NCBI GenBank assembly: GCA_026415615.1
Contig: JAOAGT010000001.1
Coordinates: 357,455 to 421,454 of the forward strand
Source of the DNA: Thermoleophilia bacterium
GTDB lineage: Bacteria; Actinomycetota; Thermoleophilia; RBG-16-64-13
DNA: 64,000 nt
Reading direction: 5' to 3'
Part shown: positions 10,701 to 17,292 of the stretch, in pieces
Layout: each line of letters begins with the position of its first letter
Position numbering within the stretch: the first letter of the stretch is position 1
The notes under the pieces: generated by a model
Databases searched by the model: none
The model's input: only the letters and a program-made list of their open reading frames with translations
What the model was told of the DNA's origin: nothing
Program-made: the position numbers and the translations under genes

Positions 10701-11003
10701 TAGATAGCTCTGCCGCCTGCTCCGCACCCTTGGCGTATTGGTGTGGACGATCATGCCTTCAGCTACCCAAGTGGTGCAGGCTGTCTGGAGCTTGGCCATA
10801 CCCTCGACCTCTATGAGGCAGAGACGGCAACCTCCCCAGGCAGGCAGCCCGGGAAGGTGGCAAAGAGCAGGGATGTCGATGTTCTCGCGTTGTGCTACCT
10901 CGAGCACCGTTTCGCCTTCTCGGGCCGAGACAACGCGTCCGTCGATCGTGAGGGCTACGGTTCTTGTTTGGGCAGCAGAATCGGTGCCGACGGGCGTGTT
11001 CAC
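7776..11003 (-). CDS. Fusion: 2Fe-2S + NfnB/StnC-like flavoprotein + polyferredoxin + PorB (TPP subunit)
   Basis: One 1075-residue chain joins parts that are normally separate. Residues 10-85 form a 2Fe-2S domain (C48, C59, C62, C76). Residues 108-200 are a GltD/NfnB-type Fe-S domain (C112, C116, C120, C159, C163, C167). An FAD-binding fold follows (GAGPAG at 214-219) with a second nucleotide site (VVGEGPAMID near 344). Cysteines C603, C606, C608 and C614, then C656-C666, C699-C709 and C731-C741, supply further clusters. From about residue 765 the chain is PorB: C776, C779, C804 and C973 for its cluster, GDGG at 860 and CYDNGAYMNTG for thiamine diphosphate. It starts at GTG 11003, overlapping the nuoF-like stop, with GGGAG upstream. 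No separate porB exists in the window. The predicted role is 2-oxoacid oxidation coupled to NAD(P)(H) chemistry; substrate and direction are inference. Confidence 0.88.
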   Translation of the reverse strand: MNTPVGTDSAAQTRTVALTIDGRVVSAREGETVLEVAQRENIDIPALCHLPGLPAWGGCRLCLIEVEGMAKLQTACTTWVAEGMIVHTNTPRVRSRRQSYLKMYLSDHNAYCEAPCTYACPLRLDIPTVQRHLAGGKPTSAALLLEDELPLTRIVERLCPRYCEVVCRRSQVEEPIAVRAVNRALADHRDEVSECSQAELVCHAPTGRRVAILGAGPAGLSAAWTLRKFGHQVTVYGSRPQPGGILLDLVPEFRLPQDVLERELGLLWQSGVRYVHSSRLASPEAASDLTASGFDAVVIANADESVATAPQSNTPAESALDGHMLLRGQEKHYSPPSLSGTAAVVGEGPAMIDVARAARRRGAENVVLLAKRAPGRTAQLAYELQQADEEGITLETVAAVASVTEREGQYVIECMRPDGTPLVVQASVVLAAREIVPVAPSPTVMPLSILTGRTNQPGIFVGLDPISWLQPSAPGPLPGEPAGEARIRTTGELVVEAVARGKYVALAVDGWLAGQDLADLEKKLTEYEGLSYLEQLSRAEELGPLGSRLARRSPVWLKMGIGAEPKPRVDVPVTPPAERLASTSVEAEETLTLLCAQEEANRCLQCTCPSVGKCELQRLAVEYDITANELVTKGSRVRVVAPQQEHPFIKRDMERCIACGRCVRVCRDVAGPACYEFTGRGFAIKVDTPYGDPLQLAHCISCGRCVSVCPTGALSFNERALLSFWLDEPRCITCSECVDVCPVEALAKTNVFEEARQQWLELVAKGSRLAPGHRMCAGCGAPIVVRQVLMALETPAVVGAATGCLEVSTTIYPYTSWKDSYIHTAFENVAATISGVETAYRALKKKGLIREDFRFIAFGGDGGTYDIGLQSLSGAMERGHRMLYVCYDNGAYMNTGFQRSGATPVCAWTTTSPVGKVQAGKLQQRKNLTEIMIAHGLKYVAQASPHDPRDLVRKAAKALSVDGPTFLNVLSPCPRGWRADGAESIDLARQAVNTCYWPLFEYEDGQYRLTYRPKKKEPLAPWLKRQGRFAHLFQPGFEEALVTIQAWVDEEWDRLLRKCGEPSEAEWQARQESSR

Positions 11004-12922
11004 TTATCACTCCCTCTAACAGCCTGGTGTTGCGGGATACAAGGCTCCGGCGAACCAGTTTCTACGATGACTGCGTTATACCGGCAGGCCTGACGGCAGG
11101 CGTCGCATTTGATACACACGGCTTGATCAATCTTGTGCGGCTGCTTGCGTTCTCCGGCTATGGCTCCCGAAGGACAGGCCGTGTAGCAGGCGCGGCAACC
11201 GGTGCAAGCTGATACGTCAATGGTGTACCAGATGAGCGGCCGACAGACCTTTGCCGGGCAACGGCGTTCAACGACATGCGCCAGAACTTCGTCGCGGAAG
11301 TAACGCAAGGTGGAAAGCACCGGGTTGGGCGCGCTGCCTCCTAAGGCACAAAGTGAGCCTTCCACTACCTCCTCGGCTAGGCTCTCGAGGAGGTCTACAT
11401 CAGCGAGGGTGGCCTCACCGCCTGAGATTCGCTCCAGAATCTCAAGCATTCTGGTTGCTCCCACACGGCAAGGGACGCACTTCCCGCAGCTTTCCTCGGC
11501 GGTGAAACGAAGGAAAAATTTGGCAAAGTCCACCATGCAGGTGGTGTCGTCCACTACGACCATCCCTCCTGAACCCATCATGGATCCTGCGGCAACTAAG
11601 CTTTCAAAATCAATGGGCTCATCCAGAAGCGAAGCAGGAAGGCATCCGCCTGACGGTCCGCCCAGCTGCACGGCCTTGAACTGCCGGCCGGGTAGCATGC
11701 CTCCCCCGATGCCAAAGATGACCTCTCGCAGCGTCGCGCCCATAGGAACTTCTATCAGTCCACCATTGGCCACCTTCCCGGTGAGGGAAAATATCTTGGT
11801 TCCTTTGCTGGTGGCTGTGCCGATGGAGGCAAAGGCTTCTGCTCCGTGGTTGATAATCCAGGGAACGCTGGCGTAGGTTTCGACGTTGTTTAGGTTTGTT
11901 GGCTGACCCCACAGACCGTGGGCTACGGTCCGGATGTGCTTGCCTCGCGGCATGCCCCGTTGGCCCTCAATAGAGAGGGTAAGAGCAGTGGACTCGCCGC
12001 ACACAAAAGCTCCTGCACCTTGATTTATGCGGATGTCAAAATCAAAGCCGGAGTTCAAGATATTGCGACCAAGAATTCCTCTTTCGCGGGCCTGTTCGAG
12101 CGCACGTCGCAGGCGCTGGACAGCAAGAGGGTACTCGTGCCTAACGTACACGTAGCCCTGTACTGGGCCATTGTCGGCTCCGATGGCGTACGCAGCGATG
12201 ACCATCCCTTCTATCACGCTGTGGGGATTTCCCTCGAGCACCGACCGGTCCATAAAGGCCCCGGGGTCGCCCTCGTCAGCGTTGCAAATGACGTAGTGGA
12301 TGTCCCCTGGGTTGGAGCGACAGGCTCGCCATTTCTTACCGGTAGGGAAACCCGCTCCTCCGCGGCCGCGGAGTCCGCTCCGCTCTATCTCGTCAATTAT
12401 GGCGATTGGGTCTGCCTGCTTGAGCACCTTAGCTAGTGCGGTATAGCCGCCATGCGCCAAGTAGTCATCAATGGATAGGGGATCGATCTTGCCGTTGAGC
12501 GCAAGCACAATGCGCTTTTGCAGGGCATAGAAAGGTATGTCCTTTTCAAGCGCTACGGGTTCGCCGGTTTGTGGATGACGGTACAACAAACGCTCAACCA
12601 CTCCGCCGCCAACTACAGTCGTCTCTATGATTTCTTCAATGTCTTGCGGCTTAACCCGCGGGTAGAAGATTCCTTGCGGTCGAATTACCACAATAGGGCC
12701 CTGCTGACAGAAGCCGTGACATCCAGTCTCGATTATGCGAACCCTGTTCTCAAGACCCTTGGCTACAAGGACCTCTCTTGCTTTGTCGCGCAAGGCCGCA
12801 TGTCCGGAGGCGTGACAGGCTGTACCAGCGCAGATGCGAATCTCCGGCATGGCGTCGTCGGCTATGTAAGCATTGGGGTCGCGGGCCGCTGCCAGGGCGG
12901 CATCAATTGCCGTACTGCTCAT
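11000..12922 (-). CDS. NuoF/HydB/StnB-like NAD(H)-binding flavoprotein with extra Fe-S domains
   Basis: The 640-residue product has the domain order of the bifurcation-type NuoF proteins. A thioredoxin-like 2Fe-2S domain has C31, C36, C68 and C72. The FMN/NADH-binding core has GRGGAGFPTG at 186-195 and ICNADEGDPGAF. An SLBB region follows, then the N3-type [4Fe-4S] site with C479, C482, C485 and C525. The C-terminus adds two ferredoxin clusters (C573-C583 and C603-C613). Complex I NuoF lacks the first and last parts, whereas HydB and StnB have them. The start is ATG 12922, overlapping the upstream stop as ATGA and preceded by AGGAGG; longer in-frame starts lie inside the previous gene. Confidence 0.92.
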   Translation of the reverse strand: MSSTAIDAALAAARDPNAYIADDAMPEIRICAGTACHASGHAALRDKAREVLVAKGLENRVRIIETGCHGFCQQGPIVVIRPQGIFYPRVKPQDIEEIIETTVVGGGVVERLLYRHPQTGEPVALEKDIPFYALQKRIVLALNGKIDPLSIDDYLAHGGYTALAKVLKQADPIAIIDEIERSGLRGRGGAGFPTGKKWRACRSNPGDIHYVICNADEGDPGAFMDRSVLEGNPHSVIEGMVIAAYAIGADNGPVQGYVYVRHEYPLAVQRLRRALEQARERGILGRNILNSGFDFDIRINQGAGAFVCGESTALTLSIEGQRGMPRGKHIRTVAHGLWGQPTNLNNVETYASVPWIINHGAEAFASIGTATSKGTKIFSLTGKVANGGLIEVPMGATLREVIFGIGGGMLPGRQFKAVQLGGPSGGCLPASLLDEPIDFESLVAAGSMMGSGGMVVVDDTTCMVDFAKFFLRFTAEESCGKCVPCRVGATRMLEILERISGGEATLADVDLLESLAEEVVEGSLCALGGSAPNPVLSTLRYFRDEVLAHVVERRCPAKVCRPLIWYTIDVSACTGCRACYTACPSGAIAGERKQPHKIDQAVCIKCDACRQACRYNAVIVETGSPEPCIPQHQAVRGSDK

Positions 12923-13665
12923 CGCTGGGCCTCCTGCTTGCGCAGCTTGCGGACTAAGCGTCTTGCTTCGGTGGGACCCATGCGTCCATAAGTTTCGGCG
13001 TCGCCTATGCGAACGACGGGAGCCAAAGCGCAAGCACCTACGCAGTTGACCGTCTGAAGAGTGAAAAGCCCATCCGGGGTGGTGCCTCCCACCGGGATTT
13101 CAAGCTCTTGGCTGAAAGCCTCTACAACAAGTGGCGCTCCTGCCACGTGGCAAGCTGTGCCCATGCAGACGTCGATGACATATTTACCAACTGGCTGCAA
13201 CCGGAACTGGGTATAAAAGCTGGCTACCCCATAAAGCCGCGACATGGGCAAGCGCATTTCTTCGGCAATAGCCTCTAGTGCAGGTCTCGGTAGGTAGCCG
13301 AAAACCTCCTGCGTGGAGTGTAGCGCCTCGATGAGCCCCGAGCCCGAGCGAATGCCAGCTATTATCGGGTCAAGGAGCTTGCGGTCAATGGGGGGCGCGG
13401 CCGCCAAGGCGGCCGCGCCAGCAGCTTCCACATCAAACGGTTCCTCGGGTTGCTCAGCCTTGTAGTTGATCTGTATGCAGTCTACCGGACAGGTTCGTTC
13501 ACACAGGGTGCACGAGTAGCAGCGGTACTTACCTTTGTCGTCTTTGACCAATCGGAGCAGCGTGGGCCCTTGCCTATCGCTTGTTAGATTCCGACGCTCA
13601 AAGTCGATTCCTCGAATAATCTCGTAGAGCTTTGACCCGCTTGCTGCTTTGTTCTTTGTACTCAT
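12919..13665 (-). CDS. NuoE/HydC/StnA-like 2Fe-2S subunit with N-terminal 4Fe-4S motif
   Basis: The C-terminal 160 residues match the thioredoxin-like 24-kDa subunit: helical YGVASFYTQF, then CMGTAC and CVGACALAP giving the 2Fe-2S ligands C157, C162, C198 and C202. The N-terminal 70 residues are unusual, carrying a single ferredoxin-like motif CYSCTLCERTCP (C49, C52, C55, C59) that resembles half of NuoI. An Ala-rich linker joins the halves. It should pass electrons between the FMN of the NuoF-like partner and other clusters of the complex. It begins with ATG at 13665, 49 bp after porA. Confidence 0.92.
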   Translation of the reverse strand: MSTKNKAASGSKLYEIIRGIDFERRNLTSDRQGPTLLRLVKDDKGKYRCYSCTLCERTCPVDCIQINYKAEQPEEPFDVEAAGAAALAAAPPIDRKLLDPIIAGIRSGSGLIEALHSTQEVFGYLPRPALEAIAEEMRLPMSRLYGVASFYTQFRLQPVGKYVIDVCMGTACHVAGAPLVVEAFSQELEIPVGGTTPDGLFTLQTVNCVGACALAPVVRIGDAETYGRMGPTEARRLVRKLRKQEAQR

Positions 13666-13714
13666 ACCGGTGGCTTTCTTCGCGCTCTCCCGCAGTCAAG
13701 ATATTTGGTTGCGC

Positions 13715-14917
13715 CTAGTCGTCGCGCAGATTGAGATAACGGCGGACGGTAGGCCAGCGCTTCCCGCTACTAGCCGCCTCCACGAGCACATCGAAAGCTT
13801 GCTCGATGTGTTGTGGGAAGATATCTCTTCCTCCCAGTCCGTAGACAAACGGGAGTACCTGGGGACGGGGATCAAGATCATACAGGGCCGCTCGCACTTC
13901 AAGAAAAACCGGCCCGCCCTGAGCCCCAAAAGAGTCGGCTCGGTCCAAAACCCCTACGGCTTTCACCCGCTCAAGCGCAGCGGCATAAGCCTGGGCGGGG
14001 AAAGGACGAAAGACGCGCACCCGTATCATGCCCGCCTTGACACCTTTGGCTCTAAGCTTGTCTACCACGATGCGAGTAGTACCAGCTGTGGACCCCACTA
14101 CTACGACTGCCACTTCGGCGTCTTCCATGCGGTAGGGGTCGAGCAGCCCATAGCGACGGCCGCTCATTTCGGCATACTCATCTGCGACGCGCTGGATCAC
14201 TTCGAGTGCGCGAGCCATTGCCCGATTCTGGGCTACCTTGTGTTCGAAGTACCAGCCATGAAGGCCATCGAATGGTCCCACCGTTACAGGGCGGTCTGCG
14301 TCAAGAAGAGGATTTATCGCCCGAAAAGGCCCGATGAAATGCTGCACTTGTTCGTCGTCTAACGGGACAAGCGGGCCAATCGCCCCACTTATGACGTATC
14401 CGTCATACATGTGCATCACTGGGAGACGCACATTTAAGTCTTCGGCGATGCGTACCGCCTGGATGCAGTTGTCATAGGCGTGCTGGTGATTCTCCCCATA
14501 TAGTTGAATCCATCCCGAGTCGCGTGCGCCCATACTGTCACTGTGATCACAATGAATGTTGATCGGTCCTGATAGGGCGCGGTTAACGGTGGTCATAACG
14601 ATAGGCAGGCGGTAGCTTGAGGCGATAAACAAGAGCTCCCACATAAGGGCTAGGCCCTGCGATGAGGTGGCGGTCATGGTCCTTGCGCCGGCGGCTGCCG
14701 CTCCTATCACCGCGCTCATGGCGGAGTGTTCGGATTCTACTGTCACAAACTCAGAAGTCACCTTGCCGTCAGCTACCATTTGTGCGTACAGCTGCACTAC
14801 CTCAGTTTGTGGAGTAATGGGGTAGGCGCATACCACGTCGGGGTTGATCTGACGCATAGCCTCAGCTACCGCCTCGTTACCGGTGACCGCGAGAATCTCG
14901 GTCTTTGCTTGGCCCAC
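13715..14917 (-). CDS. porA: 2-oxoacid:ferredoxin oxidoreductase alpha subunit
   Basis: This 400-residue protein is the pyrimidine-binding and transketolase C-terminal-like subunit of pyruvate-type ferredoxin oxidoreductases. Typical segments are GNEAVAEAMRQINPDVV, AYPITPQTE, the ESEHSAMSAVIGAAAAGAR stretch with the conserved glutamate, and a C-terminal domain with VVVVGSTAGTTR and GVLDRADSFGAQGGP. The AYPITPQTE and ESEHSA forms are those of PorA rather than the longer KorA. Translation starts at GTG 14917 with AAGGAG upstream, 4 bp after porD. It pairs with PorG, PorD and the PorB domain of the downstream fusion. Confidence 0.93.
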   Translation of the reverse strand: MGQAKTEILAVTGNEAVAEAMRQINPDVVCAYPITPQTEVVQLYAQMVADGKVTSEFVTVESEHSAMSAVIGAAAAGARTMTATSSQGLALMWELLFIASSYRLPIVMTTVNRALSGPINIHCDHSDSMGARDSGWIQLYGENHQHAYDNCIQAVRIAEDLNVRLPVMHMYDGYVISGAIGPLVPLDDEQVQHFIGPFRAINPLLDADRPVTVGPFDGLHGWYFEHKVAQNRAMARALEVIQRVADEYAEMSGRRYGLLDPYRMEDAEVAVVVVGSTAGTTRIVVDKLRAKGVKAGMIRVRVFRPFPAQAYAAALERVKAVGVLDRADSFGAQGGPVFLEVRAALYDLDPRPQVLPFVYGLGGRDIFPQHIEQAFDVLVEAASSGKRWPTVRRYLNLRDD

Positions 14918-14921
14918 CTCG

Positions 14922-15245
14922 TTACTCCTTGGTTTCCAATTTCATGAGGATGGCTTTCTCGGGACACTCGTGAGCACAAATACCGCACCCTTTGCAATGG
15001 GCAAGATCAATGGCCACTGCGCGCCCGTTTTCAATTACGATGGAGGCGTCGGGACAATAGAAGTAGCAAAGAAGGCACCCGCTGCATCTGCTGGTGTCAA
15101 TGACAGGGACTTGCGAACGCCAACCGCCTGTTTCTACTTGTACGGAGTTTCCTGCTTCGGGAATGGTCGCGCCGAGTTCGTGCTTCTCTGGCCCCCAGGT
15201 GGCAATGTCGCTGATGTCCCAAGAGGACCGGCTGTCAGAACTCAC
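14922..15245 (-). CDS. porD: 2-oxoacid:ferredoxin oxidoreductase delta (ferredoxin) subunit
   Basis: The 107-residue product carries two classical [4Fe-4S] motifs, CSGCLLCYFYCP and CKGCGICAHECP, after an N-terminal tail containing GGWRSQVPVID, which is common in PorD. It carries electrons from the thiamine site towards the acceptor. The GTG start at 15245 overlaps the porG stop as GTGA, so the two are translationally coupled. Confidence 0.95.
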   Translation of the reverse strand: MSSDSRSSWDISDIATWGPEKHELGATIPEAGNSVQVETGGWRSQVPVIDTSRCSGCLLCYFYCPDASIVIENGRAVAIDLAHCKGCGICAHECPEKAILMKLETKE

Positions 15246-15865
15246 TCTCCTCTTACCTCCTCAAAGCTTCGCAAAGCGGCGGCCACATTCCCCTCAACTA
15301 ATTTGGGCGGGAACTTCTTGCCGAAATCTTCTCTTATGAACTCCACAACCTTGTCAATTGGGAAGAGGCCGATGATTCGACTTAGGGCTCCAACCATCGG
15401 TGTGTTCGGGATGGGGCGTCCGATAGTCTCTAAAGCTATACGGGTGGCGTCTACTGTAAAAAGATTGCCTCCTCGCAGCCGGTACCGCTCGCGTATCTCC
15501 GCAGGGGAAAGACTGGTGTTTACAAGCACTACTGCGTCAGGCGGGGCGCCTTTGGTTACATCAACCGCACCGAGTAGTGAGGCGTCAAGAACCACGATCA
15601 CTCGAGGATGTTCTACTCCTGAGTAGATCTGAATTGGGTGATCGCTCACCCGAGTGAAGGCCACGATTGGAGCTCCGGATCGTTCGGGGCCGTATTCGGG
15701 GAAGGCCTGAAAGTGTTTGCCCTGGCCGAGGGCAAGCTCCGCAACCATCTTTGCGGCTGTTACCGCCCCCTGCCCGCCACGTGCATGCCAGCGAATCTCA
15801 GTAAGCCCAGAGTCTGTCTCGTCTAACTCTGTGCGACTGCCGGCTTCTGAGTCAACAATAGTCAA
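15242..15865 (-). CDS. porG: 2-oxoacid:ferredoxin oxidoreductase gamma subunit
   Basis: The 207-residue protein has the gamma-subunit hallmarks: IRWHARGGQGAVTAAKMVAE, the FPEYGPERSGAP segment, and NTPMVGALSRI near the C-terminus. The predicted start is TTG 15865 behind AGGAGG with 5 nt spacing, giving an N-terminal tail of about 20 polar residues. It is the first gene of the six-gene minus-strand operon ending at 7776. A TATAAT lies at 15932-15927 on this strand, which would leave a leader of about 55 nt; no convincing -35 box accompanies it. The operon is divergent from the thiamine genes. Confidence 0.92.
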   Translation of the reverse strand: MTIVDSEAGSRTELDETDSGLTEIRWHARGGQGAVTAAKMVAELALGQGKHFQAFPEYGPERSGAPIVAFTRVSDHPIQIYSGVEHPRVIVVLDASLLGAVDVTKGAPPDAVVLVNTSLSPAEIRERYRLRGGNLFTVDATRIALETIGRPIPNTPMVGALSRIIGLFPIDKVVEFIREDFGKKFPPKLVEGNVAAALRSFEEVRGE

Positions 15866-16036
15866 CCCCCCCTCCTGTCATCCTAACTAGGAGATCACGG
15901 TTCCAAGGCAGGAACGAAGTAATCTGATTATACACATTGATCACCAACATGCTCGATGCGGTATCCTCACCTGCTACAGCGATTGCTTATTGCTGAGTCT
16001 ATCTTGGGGGCGTTAGTGGAGGAAGTAGCAAGACAA

Positions 16037-16693
16037 ATGCGCGTAGTGCTGGTGGCCGGTTCGTATCTAGCCGCTTCACTTGATCCGGCCTGTCTTTCAT
16101 CTTGCGACCTCCTGGTGGCTGTGGATGGCGGAGCCGAAGCTATCTTGGCTGCGGGAGCAGTGCCCGGGTTGTTGGTGGGGGATATGGACTCCATCAGTTC
16201 TCGTACTCTTGTTCGGGTAAGGGAGCTGGGTGCCGAGATTGTAGAGCTTCCGACCGCGAAAGATGAAACGGACACTGAGGCCGCGCTCCGCCTAGTGGTA
16301 GAGCGCGGGGCCCGCGAGGTTGTTGTGTACGGAGCCTTGGGTGGCCCGCGTCTTGATCATCTTTTGGGGAACGTACTGCTACTCACCGCGCCTTGGTTGG
16401 ACAGCGTCCGAGTGAGGCTTGTAGAGGCCACCACGGAACTCTATCTCGCCAAGGGAGATGCAACTATCGAAGGTGCCGTGGGTGACACTGTGTCCCTGGT
16501 ACCCCTTACAGCTGTGGTTGAGTCTGTGCGTACGGCAGGGCTTCTTTACCCCCTGCGAGATGAGCCGCTTTACCAGGGCAGCACGCGCGGCATAAGCAAC
16601 GTAATGACAGCTCCTTTGGCCCAGGTTAGCCATGGTCTAGGAGTGCTGCTGGTTGTTCATGAGTTATTAGGTGCGCGAGAAGTCTCAAGATGA
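16037..16693 (+). CDS. thiN: Thiamine pyrophosphokinase
   Basis: The enzyme transfers pyrophosphate from ATP to thiamine to make the active cofactor. The sequence has the family motifs LLVAVDGGAEAIL, LLVGDMDSIS, KDETDTEAAL and GALGGPRLDHLLGN, and a C-terminal beta domain ending in GTRGISN-like STRGISNVM. I prefer ATG 16037 because the first beta strand begins there; in-frame ATG 15956 and GTG 16016 would add 27 or 7 residues. The gene overlaps ykoE by ATGA and is divergent from the operon of a thiamine-diphosphate enzyme. No TPP riboswitch is recognisable upstream. Confidence 0.9.
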   Translation: MRVVLVAGSYLAASLDPACLSSCDLLVAVDGGAEAILAAGAVPGLLVGDMDSISSRTLVRVRELGAEIVELPTAKDETDTEAALRLVVERGAREVVVYGALGGPRLDHLLGNVLLLTAPWLDSVRVRLVEATTELYLAKGDATIEGAVGDTVSLVPLTAVVESVRTAGLLYPLRDEPLYQGSTRGISNVMTAPLAQVSHGLGVLLVVHELLGAREVSR

Positions 16694-17280
16694 GTCGATT
16701 GTTTGGCAATTGGAAGACCCGAGAAATAGTAGTGGCGGCTGTGCTTGCTGTGGCCTGCGGCGTGATTTTTTGGGCTTGGGGACTTCTTTGGACAGCGGTC
16801 TTTGAGCCGCTTGTGCCTTTCCCCATTCACTACGCTCTTGTCGGCATCTGGATGATGGGTGGTCTGCTGGTGGCTTACGTGGTTCGCCGCCCAGGCGCTG
16901 CGCTACTTGGGGAGTTGGTGGCGGCTTTTGTCAGTATGGCCATGGGTAATCAGTGGGGTTTCCTTACCATGGCAAGTGGCCTGGTCCAAGGGGTAGGGTC
17001 AGAGTTGGTATTTGCTTTGGCCCGGTGGAGACGCTTTACCGGCCTGGTTTTCTATGCTGCGGCCGGGGTGGCGGGGGCTTTCAGCATTGTTCTTGACACG
17101 TTTGTCTGGAGCTACTACGCCGTCTACTCTTGGAGCAGCGTTCTGGTGGCCGGGATACTGTCGGTATTGAGTTCACTTGTTCTGGGGGGAGTAGTGTCCC
17201 AGATTATGGCTAAAGCTCTTGTCCAGACTGGAGTTCTTTCTGGTCTTGAGATATCCAGACAGAAAGCCGAACGTGTCTAG
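16690..17280 (+). CDS. ykoE: YkoE, substrate-binding (S) component of thiamine/HMP ECF transporter
   Basis: A 196-residue polytopic protein with five to six hydrophobic helices. The stretches TREIVVAAVLAVACGVIFWAWG and MAMGNQWG are typical of YkoE, the membrane component that recognises thiamine or its hydroxymethylpyrimidine part. The ATG at 16690 overlaps the thiN stop. Its neighbours, the double ATPase and the transmembrane coupling protein, complete the ECF transporter, and the upstream kinase supports thiamine as the substrate. Confidence 0.88.
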   Translation: MSRLFGNWKTREIVVAAVLAVACGVIFWAWGLLWTAVFEPLVPFPIHYALVGIWMMGGLLVAYVVRRPGAALLGELVAAFVSMAMGNQWGFLTMASGLVQGVGSELVFALARWRRFTGLVFYAAAGVAGAFSIVLDTFVWSYYAVYSWSSVLVAGILSVLSSLVLGGVVSQIMAKALVQTGVLSGLEISRQKAERV

Positions 17281-17292
17281 TTAGGGCTGCGT

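Noticed and set aside
7776..11003. A simple glutamate synthase small subunit or complex I NuoG
   Set aside because: The FAD part resembles GltD/NfnB and the N-terminus NuoG, but the polyferredoxin and the complete PorB domain rule out either as the whole function.
14883..15626. A 247-codon plus-strand frame opposite porD and porG
   Set aside because: It is antisense to clear Por subunits, and the translation is low-complexity and unrecognisable.
15866..16036. TPP riboswitch ahead of thiN-ykoEDC
   Set aside because: A CTGAGT-like string occurs, but the conserved thi-box elements and the second arm are absent, and the space is too short.
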